Source: Chimonanthus salicifolius
Taxonomy: Eukaryota; Streptophyta; Magnoliopsida; Laurales; Calycanthaceae
NCBI GenBank assembly: GCA_013350335.1
Contig: CM023542.1
Coordinates: forward strand, 10,991,444-11,055,443
DNA: 64,000 bases
Direction: 5' to 3'
Positions within the stretch are counted from its first letter, which is position 1. Each line of letters opens with the position of its first letter. The position numbers were made by a program, and so were the translations under genes. The notes beneath the pieces are model-generated. The model ran no database searches and was not told where the DNA came from. It worked only from the letters and a program-made list of their open reading frames with translations. Shown piece by piece: positions 45,481-55,145 of the stretch.

Positions 45481-47002
45481 TTTGATTATGAAGGAATGGG
45501 AAATGCTGAATACCATTCGAGAGTTCAATTTGTACATCAAGAATCATGGGAGTATGTATAACCTAATAATACGATCCAGCATGGTTTCCAAGACTGAGCA
45601 GGAACAACGGACAGATTCAAAAGTGGAAGAGATATGGGCTAAAATGTTTACTGGTGAGGTTATACAGGAATGGGAGTTACGACCGGGACAAGGTCTTTTG
45701 TTTCGAGGCAGGACATATGTGCCTCAAAGCTGCAGAAGAGAGTTGTTGATCGACACACACCAAACAAAAGTCTCTATTCATCCGGGTAGCACCAAGATGT
45801 ATCATGATCTAAAGAGACACTATTGGTGGCATGGACTTAAAAGAGATGTGGCAGAGTTTGTTGCTCACTGCCTGACTTGTCAGAAGGTCAAGACTGAACA
45901 TCAGAAGCCACCAGGATTACTCAAACCCTTACTAGTGCCAGAAACGAAATGGGAATATATTTCCATGGATTTTGTGACGGGGTTGCCAAGATCATCAAAG
46001 GGCAGCGATGCAATATGGGTTGTAGTAGACCGTCTGACCAAGTCTACACACTTTTTCCCAATAAGATGACAGATTCATCTGAGACTTTGGGACGACGATA
46101 TATTAAGGATATCATCAGGTTACATGGTATCCCCAGGACTATTGTGTCCGACAGAGATGGCCGATTCACCGGCAGGGTGTGGTAGAGCATGTAGTCGGCT
46201 ATGGGGACCAATTTATTGATTAGCACAGCTTTCCATCCACAGACTGACGGTCAGTCGGAAAGAACAATTCAGGGATCGGAGGACATGCTCAGAGCATGTA
46301 TGTTAGACTTCAAAGGTGGTTGGGAAGATCATTTACCACCGGATGAGTTCTCTTACAACAATAGTTACCAGGCAAGCCTCCAGATGGCTCCATTCGAGGA
46401 GTTGTATGGTACACCCTTTAGATCACCAATGTTCGGACAGAGGCCTGTGAGCCTGCACTTATTGGACCCAAGCTAGTTGCAGAAACCACAGAACATATCA
46501 AGGTGATAAGACAACATCTGCTCACTGCATAGAGTCTTCAAAAGAGCTATGTGGACAAGAGAAGGAGATTCCTTAAGTTTGAAATGGGAGAGTTAGTATT
46601 TTTGAAAGTCTCGCCACGAAAGGGATACATGCGATTTGGAAAGAAAGGGAAACTGTCACCAAGATTTGTGGGACCCTTTCCAATCCAAAAGAGGGTGGGG
46701 GAAGTGGCGTATCAATTGGAACTTCCTTCACAGTTGTCATCTTTGCACGATGTATTTCATGTATCTATGTTGAGGAAATACAATCCAGATCCTTCACATG
46801 TGTTGAACGTGCAAGATGTTGATGTGCAAAGTGATGTGACTTATGTTGAAAGGCTGGTCAGAGTGATTGGGAAATAACAAAGGGTGTTACAGAACCGAGC
46901 CATTCAGTTCGTCAAGGTGGTATGGGATCGACATGGTAATGAGAAAGCTACTTGGGAACTTGAATTAGAAATGAGAGCAGCTCATCCTGAGCTTTTTGTA
47001 TA
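45481..47002 (+). pseudogene. Integrase with chromodomain of element B, broken
   Basis: The zinc-binding N-terminus is intact (HPGSTKMYHDLKRHYWWHG ... CLTCQKVK), followed by core residues in SMDFVTGLPRS (Asp), IVSDRDGRF (Asp) and DGQSERTIQ (Glu), interrupted by a frameshift at about 46065 and stops around 46185 and 46195. The C-terminal domain (46551 onwards: [44 protein letters not shown]) is followed by a TAA at 46875-46877. In frame after the stop, a chromodomain (AIQFVKVVWDRHG, ATWELELEM) runs to 47002. Very similar to the integrase of A. Confidence 0.88.
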
Positions 47003-47047
47003 AGTTGTTTTGAAATCCTATTTCGCTCGACTTTCGGGACGAAAATT

Positions 47048-47064
47048 TCAAAAGAGGGTAATAT
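47048..47064 (+). promoter_or_regulatory. Polypurine tract of element B
   Basis: tcaaaagagggtaatat immediately precedes the 3' LTR start tgtaacaccc and follows gggacgaaaatt, the same layout as in A. Confidence 0.78.
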
Positions 47065-48476
47065 TGTAACACCCAGGATTTTTCAATGCATTAGTATATT
47101 GGATTTTGTTTAATTTAAATTGTTAAATTTGTTGAATTTAAGATTATGGTTGCAATGGACCTTAGATGGGTAAGGAATTGGGGCAATTAAGACCCAACGG
47201 GTCATGGATAGAGTTTGAATGAATGTAAGTGGGTAAGTGTAATTAAATGGGTCAATTACCTAATTGGGACCCAATGGGTCAAGATGAATTGATTTTAAAG
47301 GTAAATGGGTAGCATTAAACTAATTGGGTCAACTACCCAATTAAGACCCAAATTCACCTCATCAAGTGAGGTGGCAAGTGGATTAATATCACATGCATGG
47401 TCAGCTAACCATGGTTGACTTGGTCAACCATGGGTGAGTTCAAATGTGTTGAGTGGCTTGAGTTGGAAATTGAATCCACATGAGTTGAGTAAGAATTTAT
47501 TAATGTTGAGTTCAAGGGCTTGAGTTGGAGAAATGAGTTCAAAAAGATTGCATGGAGTGAGCCGAGTTGCATGGAAGAGGAAGAGGCTCTAAGTGAGTCA
47601 AAGGGGGAGATGGAGGGTTTCCATCTCATGTAAACCCTAGGCATGCACGTTGGGAACTAAGGAGGTGCCTTGGTTGTGCCAAGGGACTCCTTGGCTAGAC
47701 CAAGCACTAATGAGGGTAGTTGGGCTGATTTAAAAAAAGGTAAACCCCACCCCTTTGGCCGATTTCTCCATCTCTTTGAAACCAAGAAATCTTCATCTCT
47801 CTCCCTCTCTCTTTCCCTCTCTCAACTACACTACACTTGGCCGATCCTCTCTCCCTCTCTCAACATACCTTGGCCAATCACATCTCTAAGGAAACAAGAG
47901 ATTGTCTTCTCTTCTCATCTCTCTCTCTCTCTCTCTCTCTCTCCCATTTTGGCTTGCACTTGGAGAATTGATGAAGGAACAAGGAAGGAGAAGGACTAAA
48001 GAGTAAAGAACAGACCTAAAGAAACGAAGGAGACGAGGGAAGAGGTATGTGTTGAGTCTAATGTAATGGGATTATGACGAAGGAAAGCATAGGTTTGGCC
48101 ATGGTGTAGTCGAACCTATGGGTTCCATATTTGATTAAAAAAGGATGGCAAAAAGTATGTTAAGGTCATGGACCTTGAAATCCATCCAAGAAGGGTTAAA
48201 TGATTGAAGAAAAGAATGGTTGGAATAAATGGTCAAAACCGTTGAATGATCATAGAATCGGTATCCATTCAAGGAATGGGTACGTGTTGAGGACCAACAA
48301 CCAAAGGGGATTGAACGAAGAATTATGTTTGATAACATGAGAGTAAATGAACTAAGGAAAAGACCTTAGCCTTGGCTAGGGGGATGAAGTAGGAACATCA
48401 GGACTAATAAGAATAATATGTTTTAAAGGAGAATGTCATGAAGAAAAGGAATGTAAAAACATGCTAACAAAAGGAC

Positions 48477-49060
48477 TGTCCATGGGTGTGCACTGTCTGC
48501 GGACGGGTTGCATGCATGCGGACGGGTTTCTGCCATCCGTGGGACAGGTAACAAACATAAATAGGGTGTTGTCTGCTGACGGGTTACTCTCTCTATGGGA
48601 CAAGTGTCTATCGTCCGCGGGACAGGTTTTTATCGTCTGCGGACGGGTGTGGACCGTCCGCAGAACGGGTAATAGACTGGACAGGGTGTTGTCTGCGGAT
48701 GGGTTACACTCTCTACGGGACAGGTGTCTACCGTCCGCGGGACGGGTTTTTATCGTCCGCGGACAGGTGTGGACCATCCGCAGGACGGGTAACGGGTATG
48801 GATTGTCCGCGGGTAGCGGATAGCGGGTAACGGACCACAGCTGTACGCTGTCTGCGGACGGGTATTACCGTTAGCGGATGGGTTTTTATCATCCGCAGGA
48901 CGGGTTTTGACCGTCCGCGAATGGGTAACAGACTTGAGTATAGTGCTGTATGTGGACGGGTTACAGTCTGTAGGACGGGTTTCTGCAGTCCACGGGACGG
49001 GTTTCTACCGTCCGTGGACAGGTTTCTTTCGTCTGTAAGATGGGGCAGTGGACGGGTAAT
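48477..49060 (+). repeat. Palindromic CGTCCGCGGACG minisatellite, 3' LTR of B
   Basis: The counterpart of 40530-41160 with a different internal arrangement. The higher-order unit starting gggtgttgtctg has a 120-bp spacing (48564, 48684) instead of 141, and units have been gained or lost. Both strands contain long frames here (48436-48823) that are repeat artefacts. Confidence 0.9.
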
Positions 49061-49466
49061 CGACTGAATTTTATAAGTGAAATTTTAATATAATTTTTCC
49101 AGATTGTTTAAGATGAGTAAAGGATGGTGGAAATTGATTGGGTAATTAAATTAACATATGTGTGTGATGAATTCGTTAAGGTAACGAGATTTCACAAACG
49201 GGTGTACGATCGACTTTGACGTGATCAGTGATCGATATCTTCACGAAAACATCAAGGATACAATACTTGGACGTTGGTAGGATTCCTACCTCATTGAAAT
49301 ACATGTGGATTTTATATGGTTTTGTACGTTTCAACATGATGTCTTACTTGAATTATGAAATATATATGTATATGAACTATGTCCAATGGCATATTGTAAT
49401 TTGAAAGAAATGGCATCTTTGCACTCAGCATCTCATGCATGGCATAAGAGGGAACATATGAGAAGA

Positions 49467-49690
49467 GTCCATGCTCCATTCGGTGTATCCGATAAACAAA
49501 CGTGGGAGGAATCCACAATGATTCTGATTGACATACGGGAAATGATATATGATGTTTGAAATGAAAGAGGAGTCCACGCTCCATTCGGTGGGACCAATTA
49601 ACATACGTAGGGAGAGATGTATGATGTTTGAAATGTAAAAGGAGTCCACGCTCCATTCGGTGGGACCGATTAACACACGTGGGGAGAAAT
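49467..49690. repeat. gagtcca(c/t)gctccattcggt modules, three copies
   Basis: Three modules near 49467, 49571 and 49641, versus two in the 5' LTR, so one copy was gained or lost after insertion. The 114- and 119-codon minus-strand frames across it (49312-49784) come from the repeats. Confidence 0.85.
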
Positions 49691-50546
49691 ACATGATGTT
49701 TAAAAAGGAAGTGGGTGGGAGATCATTCGCATATGATCCATGACATGGCATTACATTGGCATGATTTGAATGAGTATCATGCACTGTTTTAATACTACAA
49801 AAGGTTTGATAAGTATGATATGTTTTTCTATATTGATTTTATACTAATCCCATGTATGACCCTACTTGGAACTCCTACTGGGCGCGTTGACTAACGCTCT
49901 ACTTCTACCTTAGATGATGGCACAGGGAATGGAAGGGACGATGGACGCGAAAAGAGCCAAGCTTAGGAGCTTGGGCAGCATATTGCTTACTTTATTTAGT
50001 TTTCATTTTGGACAATGTATTTGAGTTAACTGCACTTTGGACTGTAATAACTTAGAATTATCTTACTATGGTTTGGTTACATTTAGGCATTTGAACTTTA
50101 GTTAATTTATACGATGGACTTCCTTGCTTAGAAATGAATAGGGATAGTAATTTTAATCATATGATAATTCCGCAATGTGTTTATTCTGCAAGTATAACTT
50201 TAATGCGTGTGAAATATTTTAGTGGACTTGTCCACGCACACGCATTGTTGGCCAGTTAAGGGTCGGGCTTTGGAAGCTCGGACTTAGTTGCGCCGTGTCG
50301 TCCCGTTCTCTCACTCTTTATTTTAAAAAAAAAAAATAGACTCTGATTTTCGGCGAGTGAAAAAGGGCGGGGCGTTAAATATACGACATTTAACATAGCA
50401 ACACACATATCATACTAAACCAAACCATATCATTGGATTGATAACAAAATGTGCATTGAGTACATATGGCTTTTGCTAAGGGGGGCAACATGGATGCTTA
50501 GATAAAATACCAAAAGTATACTTTTTCTACAAGACAAAGAACTATC

Positions 50547-51061
50547 CTAAGCAGGGCCATCTTGAGGAGGTGCTGGAGGAGGATGAGACGGAGTATCTGG
50601 AACTCTGTCAGAGAAGGAGGTAGCAACAACTAGATCCCGGACTGTCATCCTCAAACTGTCCAGGGTTCTTTCAAGGCAGTCAATCTTTCTTTCTAGTTTG
50701 AAGACTCTTCCGCCCACAGTGACATCCTCTTGAGGAGGGTATTCGAACTCTTCTTCTTCGTCAGAGTGTCTCCAAAACTCTTCAGAGTCGTCACTTTTCT
50801 GCTCACTGTCAACATGGTCTTCATTCCCAATTGGAAGACCATTCTCTTCACAGCGTTCTTCTACGAAGATGACACTTTTTATGGGGTCTTCATCCACCTC
50901 TGGTTGGATTTCCTGTTGTTCCTGAACATACAGAGGATTTTCGAAGCTTGACCAAGGGCAAGACTGAAAGCTATCCTTTTGGTTCGTTTGCGCCGCTGAC
51001 TGGGTTCACCATGTTCTATAGTGGTCTTGGGACATGACTGAGCTGTCATCTTTCTAGGCAT
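50547..51061 (-). pseudogene. Extra ORF of the Sirevirus (aORF), minus-strand copy
   Basis: It starts MPRKMTAQS (ATG at 51061), with a basic cluster SQRRKRTKR resembling a nuclear-localisation or RNA-binding motif, then a frameshift near 50900. The 116-codon frame 50547-50897 continues: acidic region (SEQKSDDSEEFWRHSDEEEE), heptad-spaced Leu/Ile segment (FKLERKIDCLERTLDSLRM), and Pro-rich C-terminus SHPPPAPPQDGPA. It matches 20553-21126 in order and sequence. A coiled-coil oligomerisation region is likely. I see no transmembrane segment. Whether it is related to the envelope-like ORF of other Sireviruses cannot be decided by eye. Confidence 0.72.
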
Positions 51062-51699
51062 GAGTTTTCCTAGAAGAAATCTTCAAATAGTGGCTTGAGA
51101 AAGGATGAGATGAAGATTGAGACTTACCAGATCTATGAAAATCACAAAAATGGTGATTTTCAGGCTTCTACAGACTTGAGGAACGAAAGCCCTATGTTTT
51201 TTCGGCGAGAAATCGCTTTGAGAGGTCCTATCGACTGGTCTAGGGCATGGGAGGTGAAGGAGGGATAACATGCCTTCGCGGGAGGGGAGGCAGCGAATTC
51301 GAAAGTATTATTGCTTTTGCAGAAAGTGACCCTGTTTTTTTTTTTTAACTTTCTGTCTCACCGATATGTCAGTTCCATCGACAGGTCGATCTTTTCGACA
51401 ATTTCCCCCTTTTTCAATAGTGCTTGATTTAGCACAATATCGACATATTTGTCACTCAGAAAATCTATTCACCGACATGTCGATAATACCGAGAGGTACA
51501 AATTGCTGAGCAAACATCCTTGATATGTGCAACTTGATGGAGTCTTATTCTAAGCATGGCATACATAGATTCATGCATAGATATGCCAAACATAATTTCA
51601 TCAAATCATGCACATAATAAAAAATTCTCATTCAAAAATATATACATTTCAAAATAGTTGAATGGGATGTATGGCTTTCCAAGTAGAATATGTACTATA
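51062..51699 (-). other. Sirevirus inter-ORF region, minus copy
   Basis: Collinear with 19860-20552. It contains TCGACAGGTCGA/CGACATGTCG palindromes (51358-51500, e.g. caccgacatgtcgataat) and a T tract. No pol sequence. A 62-codon minus-strand frame (51083-51271) lacks domains. Confidence 0.6.
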
Positions 51700-52232
51700 G
51701 TCAGGAAGAGTACATTCTAGACTTGTAGTTAGCTAGTTCCTCTCCTCATGTCATAGATTTTTCTGCCATGTGAACTCACATGGTCTCTTGTGAGTTCATT
51801 TGTAGTGGTCTCAGATACGGAAGTGAATCTTAAACCAAAACAAAACATGATTAATGGTCTATCTCCTATGTATAAAGATTTTGGCATTTGGTGTTGCATA
51901 CACACCCCTACGATCGTACTTTTGAAGACCAAACTTTGGAATCACCAACTCTTTTAAGACATGATTCATCTGTCTTAACAAAGAGTTTTTCCTTGTATCC
52001 ACCTTCTTTAGATTTCTTTTAAAGTTAGGTGTTGGTGGATGTATTTTAAGCTTAGGCTTTAATGGATTGTGCCTTTGTGTGCTTTCCTTTCCAAGTTTCT
52101 CAATAGATGATAGCAATTTCTTTTGAAATGTATATCCTTGTGGCATAAATTGTACTTACCCGTTAAGCGGAGAGAGATACCTGTTTTTTCGGAGCACCTC
52201 ATGGTTCCCATAGAGCTCCATCCATTATCATT
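51700..52232 (-). pseudogene. Sirevirus Gag, C-terminal remnant (minus)
   Basis: 51859-52146 (RNLKKVDTRKNSLLRQMNHV) matches the Lys-rich tail of Gag at 19500-19740, and 51729-51932 (NELTRDHVSSHGRK) matches its end. Upstream, 52147-52232 still aligns with the region just before and at the zinc knuckle, whose cysteines have decayed. The gene is cut at 52232, where the truncated LTR of element C begins. Confidence 0.72.
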
Positions 52233-53105
52233 AAGTGCTTATAATAATTATGAATGCTTATGATGTTGATCATATGAGATATGTCATACTGCTTCCACAT
52301 GCCCTTGACTATTAAACCAATATCGGCCATGTGTGTGAGATGACTTACGTCTACTAGACCAGAGGTGTCGACAGTTGCTGAGTAGAGAAGTGTCAGTATC
52401 GGCCATGTGAGGCCGGAGATGTACTTGCAAGGATGTATTTGATTGTGTCGGGACTTAATACAATGGTCTCAGCGTAGTATGTAGGCATTATGTTGGATGA
52501 TAGCAGTAATGGAAAAGATGATGAGAATATACATGATGATTAAATTATACTTGATATTGAGAATTTATTATCAAGTATTAGATATTATACTGCAACTGTT
52601 GATTTTGTACTAACCTGATATTTCATTAGACTTCACTGTTATATTTCCTTCACACAGCTAGTTAGCTCACCCCACTCACCTTTCTAGAGATGTACCCTAC
52701 GAGGATAACCCTCTGTTTGAAGCTTAGGATGGATAAGCTGCAGCGTTGCCTCGGGATTCTCGCTGAGGGGAATTCCCTTATCTTTACTTTTTGGTTCTTT
52801 GAATCCGTTGACTTATGTAAAGTACCGAGTGTGGTACTTAGTTTGTTTGCACTTGATGTATTAAACTACCATGTGTCCATAGTTACTTTGATGTTGAAAT
52901 AATAATTCAGTGTTGGAATTATGTGTTTGTGTTTGTGTTTATGTTGGGTAGACTTATGGTATATGTTTGATTCCACATGTTGAGATCATATGTGACCTTT
53001 GAGCTTAACCGTTGATCCGGCCCAGTTAGACTTCTTGAGTTTAATTTCAAAAAAAAAAAAAAATCAATCGCGTTCTCGGCGCACCTTTCCGGGCGGGGCG
53101 TGACA
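52233..53105 (+). repeat. Element C 5' LTR, 3' remnant
   Basis: It matches 60769-61648 of the 3' LTR from aagtgcttataataatt onward and ends gggcggggcgtgaca. It retains tactaac (52609 region), an acceptor-like ccttcacacag, and a short frame starting ATG at 52690. The upstream 2.3 kb of the LTR, including promoter and palindromes, are missing. Confidence 0.88.
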
Positions 53106-53108
53106 GCT

Positions 53109-53120
53109 TGGTATCAGAGC
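53109..53120 (+). promoter_or_regulatory. Primer-binding site of element C
   Basis: tggtatcagagc is a perfect initiator Met-tRNA type site, three bases after the LTR end tgaca. Confidence 0.93.
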
Positions 53121-53224
53121 TTCGGCTCAAACTCTAGGACTGTGATGGGTTACAGCATAGTTGGACTTGTTTTTGGTTTAGAATTGCAATTGTTTTTTAC
53201 TTTCTTCTGTTTTGTGATACAGAT

Positions 53225-53752
53225 ATGTCAAGCAATGTAGAGTACACCGAGTTGTGGGACAGAGGGACCCTTAGCTGTCTGATAGATCTGGTTTCTTCTT
53301 CTGACGATTCCAGCGTGCCAAACTTCATCAATGAAGTTGTACCCAATGAGGACATGGAAGTAAAATCGCCCGAGTACAATATTGGGGTTGCTCCAGCCTT
53401 TGTACCTGAAGAAGATGTGGGAGATGTCCCAAACCTAGAAGAATCTGTAGGGGAGACAGGCTCGCCCGAGTATACTCCTGCTACTCCGACTTCGGATGAT
53501 CTGTCGGATTATATGTGCGAATTATGCAATCAGGAGGGGCACAACTGTACTTATTGCCCCTACCCTATTGATGTCATCTACCCTATTTGCAGACTTCGCG
53601 GGCATGGGAACGCAAGGACCAACTATCTTTATGTTGGGGGACCAGGGATCATACCTTATTTGACCTTTGGAGTGTTGGGGCACAAGTCGGCGACATGTCC
53701 TGACAACTTCTATTATTTTGGTGATGATGCAGTGTCTTCTACGAAAGATTAG
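53225..53752 (+). CDS. Extra ORF upstream of gag (ORF0): acidic, Cys/His-rich
   Basis: 175 codons, uninterrupted, starting atgtcaagcaatgtag about 105 bp after the PBS and ending 199 bp before gag. Residues 1-100 are acidic and Ser/Pro-rich, with MEVKSPEYN, VAPAFVPEED and SPEYTPATPTSDD. Then comes a CCHC knuckle CELCNQEGHNCTYC, a second decayed Cys/His cluster (YPICRLRGHGNA) and a third (FGVLGHKSATC, first Cys pair lost). The minus-strand homologue in element A (12664-13130) shares all of these and keeps the third knuckle complete. Known additional ORFs of plant Ty3 elements usually lie elsewhere or look different, but that needs a search. Possible role: RNA binding or Gag accessory. It may be expressed from the genomic RNA because it is the first ORF. 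Confidence 0.7.
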   Translation: MSSNVEYTELWDRGTLSCLIDLVSSSDDSSVPNFINEVVPNEDMEVKSPEYNIGVAPAFVPEEDVGDVPNLEESVGETGSPEYTPATPTSDDLSDYMCELCNQEGHNCTYCPYPIDVIYPICRLRGHGNARTNYLYVGGPGIIPYLTFGVLGHKSATCPDNFYYFGDDAVSSTKD

Positions 53753-53951
53753 ATTAGAGAGTATCGGGGAATTGGGAGATTATTTTGTAAGGGTTGAGTC
53801 ATGTTTGTTGCTTTGAATGGTTTTCTAACCCTACTAACCCTTTTAATTGTAATGCAAATTTGGATGATTTCTAATGAATTGTGCAACTTGTGTGTTTTGC
53901 CTTAACGAGTTTCTTAAATAATTAAGTGATATTTATAAGTGTAAATAACAG

Positions 53952-55145
53952 ATGTCAGGACTCAATGGAAATGGAAACAACAACTGCGGGAAGAGGACAT
54001 GTCTTCCACCCCGCGATTTACCCAATGAAGTCATTCGTGCAGCGATGGAAGCATTTCAGCAGATAACTGAAAATATACGACGCCCTCCCACTCGAACGCA
54101 AGAAGAGAGAGCCACCTCAGCTCTAAAAGAGTTCAAGTGACTGAAACCGACAAGTTTTTCGGGGTTAGAGGACCCAAGTGCAGCAAGGAACTGGCTAACC
54201 CAAATTAGCCCGATCCTGAACACTTTAGCCATTGCAGACGACCTGAGAGTAACTTTGGTGGCGTACCAGTTGGAAGGAAATGCTTACGAGTGGTGGGAAG
54301 CTAAGAATTTGGTTCGTAACATCGAGCCAATGACGTGGGGAGAGTTTTCAGCTGCCTTCTTGGCCCGTTACTTTTCGGAGACCGTCCAGAAGGCGATGCA
54401 GAGAGAGTTCCTCAATATTCAGCAGGGTTCTGACTCAGTGGCACAGTATGCCATGCGGTTCATCGATCTGATGCAGTTCGTGCCTTGGATAGTGGCGAAC
54501 GAAAAGGAGAAGATCCAGCACTTCAAGAATGGACTCCGACCGTTTCTGCAGCGGCAAGTGGCTGGCTTAACTTTCGACACCGTGGAGGATATCATTGATC
54601 GGGCTTCAAAGGTGGAAGCGGTAGATTCCATCAACAGGAGCACCGACAACTTCTAGAAACCTTCCTCCAACAAGAAGGCCATGTTCAACCAGAAGAGGCT
54701 TTTCTTCAAAAAGAGCCAGCCTAGCACAGAACAGTCGAGTCGGCCAGACACCCGACAATTTGTGTGCTATACTTGCAACCAGCCTGGGCATACTTCCAAG
54801 TTCTGCCCATCAGGAGGAGAGAAGGCGTGCTACCATTGCAAGCAAACCGAGCACCTGTTTATGGACTGCCCCTATCTCGGTAGAGCTGTACCTTCGCAAG
54901 GCGCAAGCGCTTCTTTTTCTGTGGCGCAACAATTTGTTGGTAGAGGTTCTCAGCAAACCTCTAGAGGCTCGGTGGCACTGAGGAATGGACCACCTCGGAA
55001 CAGTCAGGGGAGAGGACAAGGACATCCTCAGGCCACTCAGGGGGGAGTCTACACGATTGAGACTCAGAAGGAAGAGCCGATGGAGAATACAGTGATGGAA
55101 GGTATCCTTAATCTTTTCAGTCTTTTGGCACGAGTGCTTTTTTGA
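53952..55145 (+). pseudogene. Gag of element C, two in-frame stops
   Basis: One frame from the ATG at 53952, with stops at 54138 (TGA) and 54654 (TAG). N-terminus: PPRDLPNEVIRAAMEAFQQ. Retrotrans_gag core: VAYQLEGNAYEWWEAKN, MTWGEFSAAFLARYFSETV, FLNIQQGSDSVAQYAMRFIDL, KIQHFKNGLRPFLQRQV. After the second stop come a Lys/Gln-rich linker and two zinc knuckles, CYTCNQPGHTSKFC and CYHCKQTEHLFMDC; the latter has Glu instead of the usual Gly before His. It would assemble particles and bind RNA. It leads into protease by a frame change at about 55130. Confidence 0.87.

Larger units (their letters stand above)
48045..49913 (+). other. Putative LTR intron in element B 3' LTR
   Basis: Donor gaag ag/gtatgtg (GT 48045) and acceptor gctctacttctaccttag (AG ends 49913), with ctaac 20 nt upstream. 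It contains the ggtttggcc hairpin (48088-48120), the CGTCCGCGGACG array and three modules. Confidence 0.42.
34982..50379 (+). mobile_element. Element B: Ty3/Gypsy chromovirus (Tekay/Del-like)
   Basis: A perfect 5-bp duplication tatac (34977-34981 and 50380-50384) bounds the element. The 3' LTR is 3.3 kb (47065-50379). The 5' LTR spans 34982-42365 because a 4.1-kb solo LTR has inserted in it. Both termini have decayed slightly (tattacaccc for tgtaacaccc; gttaaa for gttaca). The internal region (42366-47064) carries PBS, gag, protease, RT with a deletion, RNase H, integrase with chromodomain, and PPT in standard Ty3 order. All genes are broken. It inserted into the 3' non-coding region of the minus-strand Sirevirus. 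Confidence 0.93.
47065..50379 (+). repeat. Element B 3' LTR
   Basis: It runs from tgtaacacccaggattt to gggcggggcgttaaa. It is uninterrupted and so defines the original structure: promoter half with CT-rich tract (47795-47943, longer than in the 5' LTR), donor-like site at 48045, palindrome array, gagtcca modules, acceptor-like site at 49913, a short conserved ORF starting at 49914, A tract and end. Similarity to the 5' LTR is high, with small indels concentrated in the repeats. Confidence 0.92.
32553..52232 (-). mobile_element. Second Sirevirus-like element, minus strand, split by element B
   Basis: Minus-strand order: gag C-terminal part (52232-51700), inter-ORF region, extra ORF (51061-50547), purine-tract region (50546-50380, then 34981-34085 after element B) and 3' LTR (34084 to about 32553). 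The 5' LTR and most of gag are missing. The element stops at 52232 against the truncated LTR of C. It shares the pol-less arrangement of the plus-strand copy, so that arrangement predates both. Confidence 0.8.
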
